From positions 18,359 to 82,358 of the forward strand of contig CALXLS010000001.1 in assembly GCA_944389265.1 (NCBI GenBank): a stretch of DNA of 64,000 nt. Reading direction: 5' to 3'. Source of the DNA: an uncultured Alphaproteobacteria bacterium. GTDB taxonomy: Bacteria; Pseudomonadota; Alphaproteobacteria; Rs-D84. The notes beneath the pieces were generated by a model. That model was not told the origin of the DNA and did not search any database. It saw only the letters and a program-made list of their open reading frames with translations. Below, in pieces: positions 42,867-50,204 of this stretch; position 1 is the stretch's first letter; every line of letters begins with the position of its first letter. The translations under genes and the position numbers were made by a program.

Positions 42867-43013
42867 ATGAAAAAAGTTATTCTCGGTGTTTTCGTTGCGT
42901 TGGCTTTGGCGGGTTGTGGTCAGGTATATGATCGTGAACCAGTCGGTGTCGGATACGATAATAACGAACTGAAACTTAGCCCTTGCGCTTGCATAATGGT
43001 ATATCAGGCTTAA
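42867..43013 (+). CDS. Small lipoprotein, 48 residues
   Basis: ATG at 42867 after a strong AAGGGGG site. The protein starts MKKVILGVFVALALAGCGQVY with lipobox LAGC. The mature part is only about 31 residues and contains a CxC pair (SPCACIMVYQ) near the end. I do not recognise the family. It leads a four-gene set with two single-pass and one secreted protein and so may be an outer-membrane-anchored partner of that envelope complex. It resembles the 49-residue lipoprotein at 49565-49714 in size, promoter quality and a Cys near the end. Confidence 0.75.
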   Translation: MKKVILGVFVALALAGCGQVYDREPVGVGYDNNELKLSPCACIMVYQA

Positions 43014-43043
43014 GACTTTATTTTACCAGAGGGAGGGAAATCT

Positions 43044-43745
43044 TTGGACTATCCAAGCAGTTTTGAAACGCCTGCTTTCCCTGCGGGAAAACGCATAGCC
43101 GTTTCCCGCTTTATGGCTATTGGTATATCGGTTTTATTTCTGATTATAATATTTATGTGTGGTATCTTGTTTTGGGTGTCACGTTCACAGAAAATTGATC
43201 CTTTCCTAGTTTCTATAAATAACGTGACGGGTCAATGGATTGATGTAGGTCATTCTCATGGTAATTCACCTTTTGAATACTCTACAACACGTACAATGCA
43301 GGAATCCGTCGTCGGAAATTTTGCAGCAAAATGGTTCCTTATTTCAGAAGATGCAGAAAATAATGATGCTCTATGGAAAACTTGCGAAAGAAATGTTGAC
43401 TGCATAGGTGAAAATACACCCGCATATGGAATAAATGATTGCGCAATATTCTGCATGACTAGCGAAGAATTGTTCTCTCGGTTCGTGTACGATATTGTAC
43501 CAGACTATCAAAATAGATTCGCAAATGGTGAACGTTGGACTCTGGATAAAGCAAATATTCAAATAGAACCCGCTAGCACAGTTTCTGATGTCGGTGGTAC
43601 TTGGTTACTACGTGCAAATATCCAATCCAATATATCAGAAGATATTAATATCGTTGCTTTTGTAAAAGTTGCAAGAAATGTCACTTTTTATCCACAAAAC
43701 TTGGGGTACTATGTGGCGGACTTTAACGCGTATAAGATAAATTAA
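43044..43745 (+). CDS. Single-pass envelope protein with possible VirB8-like fold, A
   Basis: The start is TTG at 43044, eight bases after GAGGGAGG; no ATG fits. The 233-residue protein has a cytoplasmic N-terminus of about 20 residues, a transmembrane helix (about 25-46) and a periplasmic domain of about 185 residues with four Cys (CERNVDC, NDCAIFC). The periplasmic pattern (VGNFAAKWFLI, ending TFYPQNLGYYVADFNAYKI) recalls VirB8/NTF2-like domains of type IV secretion systems. No other secretion genes are adjacent. Its stop overlaps the start of the next gene, a similar protein. The assignment is tentative. Confidence 0.6.
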   Translation: MDYPSSFETPAFPAGKRIAVSRFMAIGISVLFLIIIFMCGILFWVSRSQKIDPFLVSINNVTGQWIDVGHSHGNSPFEYSTTRTMQESVVGNFAAKWFLISEDAENNDALWKTCERNVDCIGENTPAYGINDCAIFCMTSEELFSRFVYDIVPDYQNRFANGERWTLDKANIQIEPASTVSDVGGTWLLRANIQSNISEDINIVAFVKVARNVTFYPQNLGYYVADFNAYKIN

Positions 43746-44386
43746 TGAGAAAGTTGATTATGTTCTTTGCCGGTGTGGTTTTATTAGCGCTAACATTCTT
43801 AGCGCTGTACATAACTGGTGCAATATATGATGCAGGTAAAAACTTAACTATTCAACCTTATTTCTTTCAACCCAATAATTTATCAGAACGCCGTTTAGGA
43901 AAACCTTTGACCGCAGAAGAAATCGGTGACAGTAAATTTATGGATATGTTGGTGCGTAAATATGTAAATGAATATTTTTATGCCGCACCAGACCCAGAAA
44001 ACCTTGCACGCAGAACTCGTGGTGATAGTACGTTGGCAAAATTGTCTTCCGCAACTGTATTCAAAGAATGGCAAAACACAGAAGGTCAAACAATTCAGAA
44101 ACTGGCAGAAGACAGGTCTTTACGAACAGTTAGTATTATCGATGAAATTTATAAACCATCAGGCAGTGACTATTGGATTATAAATTATGAATTAAAAATA
44201 TGGTCAAAGCCTAACGATTTTTCTATAATACCAGAAACAAGTCGCGGAATACTGTATATGAAAATTATATACGAACCAGGTATGCGTAAAGACGTTGACT
44301 TGAAAACGATACACGACTTCCTAGAAGAAGGTGGCGACCCTGCGGTAGTGTTCCAGTTCAAAGTCCAAGAGGTAATTCGAGGTTAG
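43745..44386 (+). CDS. Single-pass envelope protein with possible VirB8-like fold, B
   Basis: 213 residues. An N-terminal hydrophobic helix (about 5-26) is followed by a periplasmic domain with SKFMDMLVRKYVNEYFYAAP, a SYWIINYELKIW-type beta strand (SDYWIINYELKIW) and PAVVFQFKVQEVIRG at the end. It is similar in plan, though not in sequence, to the preceding protein, and the two reading frames touch at base 43745. Two VirB8-like subunits in tandem could form a hetero-oligomer in the inner membrane. The function is unknown. Confidence 0.6.
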   Translation: MRKLIMFFAGVVLLALTFLALYITGAIYDAGKNLTIQPYFFQPNNLSERRLGKPLTAEEIGDSKFMDMLVRKYVNEYFYAAPDPENLARRTRGDSTLAKLSSATVFKEWQNTEGQTIQKLAEDRSLRTVSIIDEIYKPSGSDYWIINYELKIWSKPNDFSIIPETSRGILYMKIIYEPGMRKDVDLKTIHDFLEEGGDPAVVFQFKVQEVIRG

Positions 44387-44390
44387 CAAA

Positions 44391-45173
44391 ATGACAAAAA
44401 AACTTACTTATCTTATTAGCGTTTTCTGTGTATTTGCTTTGCCTTGCAATGCCGCAACTGATGACGCTTTTGATTTCAGCAACTTCGCAATTACAGAAAG
44501 TTCAGATGCTGATTTAACCACAGAATCTGTATCTATTAACCTAGATGCAGAACCCGCAAATGTAAGCGGTTTTGATATCGCAGGTGTTATGCTGGGTATG
44601 CCATTCGAAGATGTAGAAACTTTGTTCTTTAAAGCAAAGGGACTGTACGCCCCCCGCAAAGACAATAGTATAATCTATACCATACAAAAAGACTGGAAAT
44701 ATAATCTTGATTATGAATGCCGTCAGCAAGGCATATACCCCCCTGCAGAACTTGAACAATGCATAAACACTTTGGCAAAAAATCGCGGGTTGTTATACGC
44801 ATCTGAATTACACTTGGTGCGCGAAAATACAGGTGAAACACTTGTAATCTATTTTACAAGTAATGCGACGGATAATCTTGTCTGGCGTATAGTTTATACA
44901 AATGATGTTAATGATATAGAAGGTGCACACGAAAAATTTGAAAACCAACGCGAAAAGAAAATCTTGGCGTTCTGGCAGAACGTTCTGGATAAATACGGTG
45001 CCCCTAATTCAGGCACCGATAAATGGATTTCAACAAATAATTCTTATGACCCAATGATGACGGCTTATTATGGCTCTTTGGACTTGGTTGATATGGGTCG
45101 CTGGACATCAGATGTCGCAAAGAATGTTCAGCAAGCACGCGAAAATTTCCAGGCCAAGCCTTATGCTTTTTAA
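44391..45173 (+). CDS. Secreted protein of the post-bamA envelope operon
   Basis: 260 residues with a Sec signal peptide ending CNA (about residue 21). A low-complexity acidic stretch is followed by a domain beginning FDIAGVMLGMPFEDVETLFF, which resembles a repeat found in periplasmic proteins annotated as hypothetical. One CRQQG..ELEQC pair could form a disulfide. It is five bases from the previous gene. I cannot name a function; with its neighbours it suggests a periplasm-spanning assembly. Confidence 0.6.
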   Translation: MTKKLTYLISVFCVFALPCNAATDDAFDFSNFAITESSDADLTTESVSINLDAEPANVSGFDIAGVMLGMPFEDVETLFFKAKGLYAPRKDNSIIYTIQKDWKYNLDYECRQQGIYPPAELEQCINTLAKNRGLLYASELHLVRENTGETLVIYFTSNATDNLVWRIVYTNDVNDIEGAHEKFENQREKKILAFWQNVLDKYGAPNSGTDKWISTNNSYDPMMTAYYGSLDLVDMGRWTSDVAKNVQQARENFQAKPYAF

Positions 45174-45200
45174 GTTTGGTTAAGTACTGTTTCTTTTTCC

Positions 45201-45229
45201 TTTACAATTTTGATTAAAGCATCTACAAT
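45201..45229 (+). promoter_or_regulatory. Promoter of structured leader RNA
   Basis: TTTACA (45201-45206), a 17-bp spacer and TACAAT (45224-45229). It would start an RNA near 45236. Confidence 0.5.
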
Positions 45230-45235
45230 TAGCGT

Positions 45236-45460
45236 GGATTTCAATAGGTATTGAAGTTCGGGACTTAGAAACTCCCAGCATTTATGTCCGATGCGAAAGC
45301 GTCGTTGATAAAAAATGATGCATTCGCATCGTTATAATCCCGGCAAACTGGTCGGGAAGCCGTTGGTTATACAACAGGGCTTGCCCAAAGGCCAAACGGG
45401 GTCATCTGACATAAATGACGTTTCTAACTTCCCGACCGCCAAATTTGAATGGCGGTTTTT
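45236..45460 (+). ncRNA. Structured RNA or riboswitch-like leader, unknown class
   Basis: About 225 bases with no convincing gene fold into several hairpins: GGG/CCC near 45253-45269, CGATGC-GAAA-GCGTCG, GATGC/GCATC and GTTG/CAAC. Two helices are mutually exclusive: TCCCG (45338-45342) with CGGGA (45353-45357), or GGTCGGGAAG (45350-45359) with CTTCCCGACC (45428-45437). The second overlaps the 5' arm (45435-45440) of the terminal hairpin ACCGCC/GGCGGT plus T5, a terminator. That is the logic of an attenuator. I do not recognise the class; it is not tmRNA, RNase P or SRP by their hallmark motifs. Confidence 0.6.
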
Positions 45461-45493
45461 CTTTACCTTATGTTTCCGACTTTATTCCCAAAC

Positions 45494-45569
45494 GGGTGGA
45501 TGCGCATGGTCATATATTGAAAACCAGCGGAATTAGAAAAAAGTTTTCTGATTGTTTGAACGTCCACCC
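45494..45569 (+). promoter_or_regulatory. Leader helix ahead of the glycosyltransferase gene
   Basis: GGGTGGA (45494-45500) can pair with TCCACCC (45563-45569). The helix spans the 19-base repeat and ends about 22 bases before the start codon of the first glycosyltransferase. Its role is unknown. Confidence 0.45.
45542..45560 (+). repeat. 19-bp direct repeat, left copy
   Basis: AGTTTTCTGATTGTTTGAA occurs here and identically at 49110-49128. The two copies bracket the two AT-rich glycosyltransferase genes and a fibre-like gene. Confidence 0.75.
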
Positions 45570-45591
45570 CCAAAAGTAAAAGGTAAAACCT

Positions 45592-46431
45592 ATGCCAAAA
45601 GTATCTGTTTTAACTCCGATTTATAATACCAACCCAGAATTCTTAAAAGAATGCATAGAAAGTATTTTAAATCAAACATTTAAAGACTTTGAATTCTTAA
45701 TACTTAACGATAGTCCAGATAATATAGAAATAGAAAAAGTTGTAAAATCTTATAACGACAAAAGAATAAAATATATAAAAAATGAAAAAAACCTTGGGAT
45801 ATCAGCTTCAAGGAATAAACTTTTAAACCTTGCACAAGGTGAATACTTGGCCATATTTGATCACGATGATATATCTATGCCAGATAGATTAGAAGTAGAA
45901 GTAAAATATCTTGACGCGAATCCAGAAATAGGCGCAGTTTCTAGTTGGTTGGAACTTTTTTACGAAAAAACAGAAATATGGTATGCACCAGAATTTGATA
46001 CAGATATAAAAAAAATTATGACGGAAGATTGTTCTTTCTTTCATACGGCATCAATGATAAGACGAGATATATTAATTAATAACAACATCAAATACGAACC
46101 TTATTATACACCAGCGGAAGATTATCGTCTGTGGGCCAGATTGATGAGCATAACAAAATTTTATAATATTCAACGCCCCTTAGTAAAATATCGTTGGTTT
46201 AAAAATAATACAACAAACACACAAGCAGAAAAAATGTCAAGAGCGCATGATGCCATACAAATAGACATCATAAATGAATTTCCTGCTTATAGATGGGCTT
46301 TTTTACAGATGAAAAATCGACAAACTATCTTCCGTCTTCGTTTGTTCGATTTGATACCAATTTTAAAAATAAAAAACAACAGGGTATTATTATTTGAGTT
46401 TATACCTCTATTCAAAATAAAATGGAAATAA
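45592..46431 (+). CDS. GT2 glycosyltransferase
   Basis: 279 residues. The GT-A fold is clear: VSVLTPIYNTNPEFLKECIES, FEFLILNDSPDNIE, the acidic FDHDDISMPDRLEV (DxD metal site) and YYTPAEDYRLWARLM near residue 185. The last 40 residues hold two copies of the FDLIPILKIKNN/FEFIPLFKIKWK motif, a short module also seen at the ends of other glycan genes here. It transfers a sugar from a nucleotide donor to a surface glycan. It is markedly AT-rich and sits inside the 19-bp repeat pair, which suggests acquisition. Confidence 0.88.
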   Translation: MPKVSVLTPIYNTNPEFLKECIESILNQTFKDFEFLILNDSPDNIEIEKVVKSYNDKRIKYIKNEKNLGISASRNKLLNLAQGEYLAIFDHDDISMPDRLEVEVKYLDANPEIGAVSSWLELFYEKTEIWYAPEFDTDIKKIMTEDCSFFHTASMIRRDILINNNIKYEPYYTPAEDYRLWARLMSITKFYNIQRPLVKYRWFKNNTTNTQAEKMSRAHDAIQIDIINEFPAYRWAFLQMKNRQTIFRLRLFDLIPILKIKNNRVLLFEFIPLFKIKWK

Positions 46432-46455
46432 ATTCTATATCAAAATGAGTTTATC

Positions 46456-48561
46456 ATGAAACGAACATTTAACACAGATTCTTTAAAGATAAAAAAATAT
46501 ACCTTTTTTGGTATTTGCTTTCTTACAAAAATTTGGGAATATAATTTTAGAGAAACAAGATTATTAGGAATAACTATAAGTCGTAAAAATAATAAACAAT
46601 TTATAATAAAAAATTCTATAAATTTTAATAATATATTTAATAAAAATATAATAAAAACAAATAAGACTATAGATATAATTATTCCTATATATAACGGTGC
46701 AGAACATTTAGACCCACTATTAAACTCTGTAATTTCTAATACAGATTTAAACTATAAACTTTTCTTAATAGATGATAAAAGCACGGATTCAAATGTTGAA
46801 CAAATACTAAAAAAATGGCATGACAAATTTGGCAACAAGGCAATAATAATACATAATGAACAAAACTTAGGTTTCGTTCAAACTGTTAATAAAGCTTTAT
46901 CATATACGACAAACGATGTTGTAATATTAAATACAGATGTCAGAGTCCCTAAAAACTGGGCTTCCAGGCTTATGCAACCTATTTTTGAAAATCCTAATGT
47001 TGCGTCCGTCACACCCTTTTCAAACGCGGCAACCATTTTTTCTTTCCCCAAGCAATGGGAAAACAATGAATTAGAAATACCACTGCAAGAAATAGACGAT
47101 ATATTTTCTAAATTAAATTTTGATAATAATATTATACAACAACTACAATTTCCTACTGGTGTTGGTTTTTGTATGGCGATGAGTCGTAAAGCTTTAACCA
47201 AAATAGGTGTTTTTGATTCTGTATTTGGTCGGGGATATGGCGAAGAAAATGATTGGTGCATGAGAGCCGTAAAAGCAGGTTTTATAAATACATTGGCGTA
47301 TAATCTTTTTGTTTACCATAAACATGGTGGAAGTTTTTTGACAAACGAAAAAAAGCTTTTATGTGAAAACCATAATAAAATTATAAAAAAACGTTATACT
47401 AGTTATGATAAAAATATAAAATTAGCCGCTTCAAGTTATAATTATCAATCTATACTTTTTTTATTAAAACTTCTTTATTTTAATAAAATTGTAAACACAA
47501 CTGTTTTGTATGTAGACCATTCTTTGGGTGGGGGAACAGAGTCTTATTTTCTTGATCAAATCTCTACAATTAAGAATCAAACCCTGATAATAAGAATGCA
47601 GTATTTTCACGATTATAGAAAATATGTATTAAGTATTATTTATAAAGATACTAATGTTACACTAGGTGGTTTATTATTAAATGATTTGCTAATGCTTTTA
47701 AAAGAACTAAATTTTACTGAAATTATTATAAATAATCTTGTAGGATATGAAAATACATTAGAGTTTCTTGATATAATAAAAAATTTAAAAAATAAAAATA
47801 CCATATTAACGATGCGCGGTCATGATTATCAAGCAATATGCCCCTTTTTTACTTTACTTAATTACAAAAAGAATTTTTGTAATTTGCCATTGCTGGAAAA
47901 ATGTAAACAATGTTTTTTAAATAATTCATTCGGTACAGATAAAGAATCAGAAGTAATCTTGAAATCTGGCGCAACCAGTATAACAGAATGGCGCGCAAAA
48001 TGGAACGATTTTTTAGAAAAATATCTTGATGAACTTATCGTTTTTTCTGAAAGTGGGAAAAATTTATTTTTAAAAGCTTACCCTTGTTTAAAAGACAAAA
48101 TAAAAATTATACCGCATAAGATTTTACCGCTACGCAAAGTCAATATAAAACCATCTAAAAAAATTAAAATTGGTATTTTAGGTAATATTTATAGTGCTTC
48201 AAAAGGTTTAAATATTTTATCTGAAATCATAAAATTACAGAAAAAATATAATATTTCTGTAATACTTATAGGTAACACAAATAAAAATATAAAAATAAAA
48301 AAAACAGGTACATACAAAAGAGAAGAACTTCCTGATCTTTTAGAAAAATATAAAATAGATATAATATTTATACCATCTGTCTGGCCTGAAACGTTTTCAT
48401 ACACTACATCAGAAGCAATGGAAATGGATATTCCTGTAGCTTGTTTTGGTTTGGGCGCACCAGCAGAAAGGGTGATAAATTATAAAAAAGGATTGATTAT
48501 AGATAAGATAAACGCAGAATATGCTTTACAAAAAATTTTATTATTTATTCAAAAAAAATAA
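46456..48561 (+). CDS. Two-domain glycosyltransferase (GT2 then GT4-like)
   Basis: 701 residues. After the short N-terminal module (KKYTFFGICFLTKIWEYN) comes a GT2 domain: IIIPIYNGAEHLDPLL, FLIDDKSTDSN, and VVILNTDVRVPKNW as the metal site, with GVFDSVFGRGYGEENDWCMR as the family's ED motif. From about residue 350 a GT4/GT-B domain follows, with IKIGILGNIYSASKGLNIL and PSVWPETFSYTTSEAMEMDIP, the nucleotide-sugar site with the EX7E-type acid. Fusions of this kind add two sugars in turn. Codon use is extremely A/T-rich, more so than the chromosomal genes around it. Confidence 0.85.
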   Translation: MKRTFNTDSLKIKKYTFFGICFLTKIWEYNFRETRLLGITISRKNNKQFIIKNSINFNNIFNKNIIKTNKTIDIIIPIYNGAEHLDPLLNSVISNTDLNYKLFLIDDKSTDSNVEQILKKWHDKFGNKAIIIHNEQNLGFVQTVNKALSYTTNDVVILNTDVRVPKNWASRLMQPIFENPNVASVTPFSNAATIFSFPKQWENNELEIPLQEIDDIFSKLNFDNNIIQQLQFPTGVGFCMAMSRKALTKIGVFDSVFGRGYGEENDWCMRAVKAGFINTLAYNLFVYHKHGGSFLTNEKKLLCENHNKIIKKRYTSYDKNIKLAASSYNYQSILFLLKLLYFNKIVNTTVLYVDHSLGGGTESYFLDQISTIKNQTLIIRMQYFHDYRKYVLSIIYKDTNVTLGGLLLNDLLMLLKELNFTEIIINNLVGYENTLEFLDIIKNLKNKNTILTMRGHDYQAICPFFTLLNYKKNFCNLPLLEKCKQCFLNNSFGTDKESEVILKSGATSITEWRAKWNDFLEKYLDELIVFSESGKNLFLKAYPCLKDKIKIIPHKILPLRKVNIKPSKKIKIGILGNIYSASKGLNILSEIIKLQKKYNISVILIGNTNKNIKIKKTGTYKREELPDLLEKYKIDIIFIPSVWPETFSYTTSEAMEMDIPVACFGLGAPAERVINYKKGLIIDKINAEYALQKILLFIQKK

Positions 48562-48576
48562 AAAATTCTTAAGTTA

Positions 48577-48605
48577 AAAACCGAGGGATATACCCTCGGT
48601 TTTTT
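48577..48605. terminator. Terminator shared by glycosyltransferase and fibre-like genes
   Basis: Stem AACCGAGGG/CCCTCGGTT followed by T6. It lies between the plus-strand glycosyltransferase and the end of the convergent minus-strand gene. Confidence 0.85.
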
Positions 48606-49086
48606 ATGCAGCAACGTAACCACATATACACCAAGAACGAATAAGGTTTATAAAATCAATTCCGGTACTAGTACGAGCTTTAACAATCATACCAGTTGTT
48701 GTTTTATTCGTACAAACTATATGTATACCGTAATTATCGTCGCCACCACAAGCAATATATGAATATTTATTATCAGCCATTTCCAGCTTAAACGTTATAT
48801 TTTTTTCACCAGATGACATTATTCCGCCCTGTTCTACCCAGCCGCTTTTGTACTTGCGGTACCAACTGCTGCCATCCGATGCAAACCATGTCTCTATTAC
48901 ATAATCCGCATTCATTATGTCTGTTGGTATATCACTCTTCTTCGCTAATACTGTCCCACCAACAGTTTCCCCGTCATGAACACGTAATGTCTTGTTCGTC
49001 GTATCCATGGTCACTTCACCTAAAGCACCTGTAAATTCTTCGTGCTCCGTAGCACTACCACGACGAATTTTTATCTCTCTGGACAT
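48604..49086 (-). CDS. Mtd-N-like phage fibre protein 2
   Basis: 160 residues beginning SREIKIRRGSATEHEEFTGA and LGEVTMDTTNKTLRVHDGET, the same N-terminal domain as the protein at 27268-27840. The C-terminal part (VIETWFASDGSSWYRKYKSG followed by WVEQGG) is a common tail-fibre tip motif in phages, and the end is WCICGYVAA. It has an AAGGAGAT site. It lies 660 bases before the end of the virion cluster on the same strand, separated by yraN and a small lipoprotein. A fibre tip for that particle is the best guess. Confidence 0.75.
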   Translation of the reverse strand: MSREIKIRRGSATEHEEFTGALGEVTMDTTNKTLRVHDGETVGGTVLAKKSDIPTDIMNADYVIETWFASDGSSWYRKYKSGWVEQGGIMSSGEKNITFKLEMADNKYSYIACGGDDNYGIHIVCTNKTTTGMIVKARTSTGIDFINLIRSWCICGYVAA

Positions 49087-49109
49087 CTTATCTCCTTTTA
49101 TTTCTGTCC

Positions 49110-49128
49110 AGTTTTCTGATTGTTTGAA
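49110..49128 (+). repeat. 19-bp direct repeat, right copy
   Basis: Identical to 45542-45560. It lies 23 bases upstream of the fibre-like gene's start and 28 bases before the yraN start. Confidence 0.75.
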
Positions 49129-49155
49129 TTGAATTTTCTTGTTATCATTTCAACC

Positions 49156-49500
49156 ATGAATTCATATAAATCAGGTATCTTTGCAGAATCTTTAACCCGC
49201 TTCTATCTTAGAATCCACGGCTTTCGTATACTTAAATCGCGTTATGTCACAGGACGATTTACTAATCGCGCTGAAATCGACATAATCGCTAAAAAAAATA
49301 ATCTTATCATCTTTGTCGAAGTAAAAAAAAGACACTCTGCAGTCGAGGCTTTTAACGCTATATCTAACCCACAAATAAAACGCCTAAGACGGGCTGCAGA
49401 AACTTTTTTAGCAAAAAAACATTGGTCCGGGGACGCCAGATTTGATGTCGTTATTGTTACCCCGCCCTTTAAACTGCAATGGATAAAAGGCGCAATATAA
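49156..49500 (+). CDS. yraN: YraN family (UPF0102) endonuclease-like protein
   Basis: I take the ATG at 49156 (MNSYKSGIFAESLTRFYL); the longer open frame before it overlaps the repeat. 114 residues with the PD-(D/E)XK pattern: GFRILKSRYV, AEIDIIAKKNNLIIFVEVKKR (Asp, then ExK), ISNPQIKRLRRAAETFL. YraN proteins resemble Holliday-junction resolvases but their function is unproven. No clear ribosome binding site is visible. Confidence 0.85.
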   Translation: MNSYKSGIFAESLTRFYLRIHGFRILKSRYVTGRFTNRAEIDIIAKKNNLIIFVEVKKRHSAVEAFNAISNPQIKRLRRAAETFLAKKHWSGDARFDVVIVTPPFKLQWIKGAI

Positions 49501-49502
49501 CC

Positions 49503-49531
49503 TTGAAAAACTGACTTTTTTCTTTTATAAT
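49503..49531 (+). promoter_or_regulatory. Consensus-like promoter of small lipoprotein
   Basis: TTGAAA (49503-49508), a 17-bp spacer and TATAAT (49526-49531), with AAAAGGAG before the ATG at 49565. Confidence 0.85.
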
Positions 49532-49564
49532 CTTTATACGCTTTTAATGGAAAAGGAGTATATC

Positions 49565-49714
49565 ATGAAAAAAGTTATGTTGGCTCTGTTCGCAGTTTTG
49601 ACTTTGGCTGCTTGCACAGGTTCTTATAAACAAGGAAACTGTGAATATGATTTCTTGCTTCACAAAGATATTTCTATTTCTAAAATTATCGGTAATGCAA
49701 CCGGTGGTTGCTAA
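49565..49714 (+). CDS. Small lipoprotein, 49 residues
   Basis: MKKVMLALFAVLTLAACTGS has lipobox LAAC. The mature peptide of about 33 residues contains NCEYDFLLHKDISISKIIGN and ends ATGGC with a terminal Cys. A near-consensus promoter, a strong ribosome binding site and a terminator flank it, so it is a real and probably abundant product. I do not know the family. It abuts the virion cluster and resembles the lipoprotein after bamA. Confidence 0.8.
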   Translation: MKKVMLALFAVLTLAACTGSYKQGNCEYDFLLHKDISISKIIGNATGGC

Positions 49715-49720
49715 AAAGTT

Positions 49721-49746
49721 AATCCCGCTATATGCGGGATTTTTTA
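49721..49746. terminator. Bidirectional terminator at the end of the virion cluster
   Basis: Stem AATCCCGC-TATAT-GCGGGATT with T6 on the plus side and A residues on the other. It ends the small lipoprotein and the minus-strand cluster. Confidence 0.8.
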
Positions 49747-50001
49747 TTCTATAACCGCCGTTTTTATCAAGGCTACATCTTCTTTTATCCCGTCTAGTTT
49801 TATCTGTAATTGGCCTATTCCTGTTTCTAATATAGTCGTTCTGTTCTCTAGCGCAGTTATCCTATGATCGGCACGCTCAATTTCCGCCAGTGATGAATCT
49901 TGACGCGCAACCCAATATATCATTCCTGCAACAAATGCAATTAAGAACCAACTGTCTCGCAAAATGTCGATTATACCAGTTAGCCCCGTCTGATTTGTCA
50001 T
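49744..50001 (-). CDS. Small membrane coiled-coil phage protein
   Basis: 85 residues. One transmembrane helix (about 13-33, WFLIAFVAGMIYWVARQD) is followed by a coiled coil (ITALENRTTILETGIGQLQIKLDGIKEDVALIK). Such proteins often sit at the end of phage structural operons and have been proposed as holin or spanin-like parts. It overlaps the preceding gene by one base (TAATG junction). It is the last gene of the cluster. Confidence 0.65.
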   Translation of the reverse strand: MTNQTGLTGIIDILRDSWFLIAFVAGMIYWVARQDSSLAEIERADHRITALENRTTILETGIGQLQIKLDGIKEDVALIKTAVIE

Positions 50002-50192
50002 TACTTACCCCGCTCTATCATGTTCTCTATCAAGTGAACAAGTGCACGTTGTGCTTCTAGGCCTCGTAATTCTGAATCACTGGCGTTCGGCCCTAGGACT
50101 CTTTCTATTGTTATTCTTCGCAAATGCGCCAATACTGCTACACCCGCAGATGTTGAAAATGCGCGCGTAAAATTCTGTTCTATCTCTTTCAT
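50001..50192 (-). CDS. Bbp19-like small phage protein
   Basis: 63 residues with the central motif VAVLAHLRRITIERVLGP and a second half SELRGLEAQRALVHLIENMIERG. This matches small proteins of the Bbp19 type encoded beside portal genes of podoviruses. The function is unknown. It lies 12 bases from the portal gene. Confidence 0.65.
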   Translation of the reverse strand: MKEIEQNFTRAFSTSAGVAVLAHLRRITIERVLGPNASDSELRGLEAQRALVHLIENMIERGK

Positions 50193-50204
50193 ATTTCTCT
50201 CTCC

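Noticed and set aside
45236..45460. tmRNA, RNase P, 6S or SRP RNA
   Set aside because: None of the hallmark core sequences of tmRNA, RNase P or SRP RNA is visible, and the fold is not a single 6S-like rod.
45315..45536. 73-codon open frame within the leader RNA
   Set aside because: It has no ribosome binding site, no recognisable protein features and runs through the hairpins and terminator.
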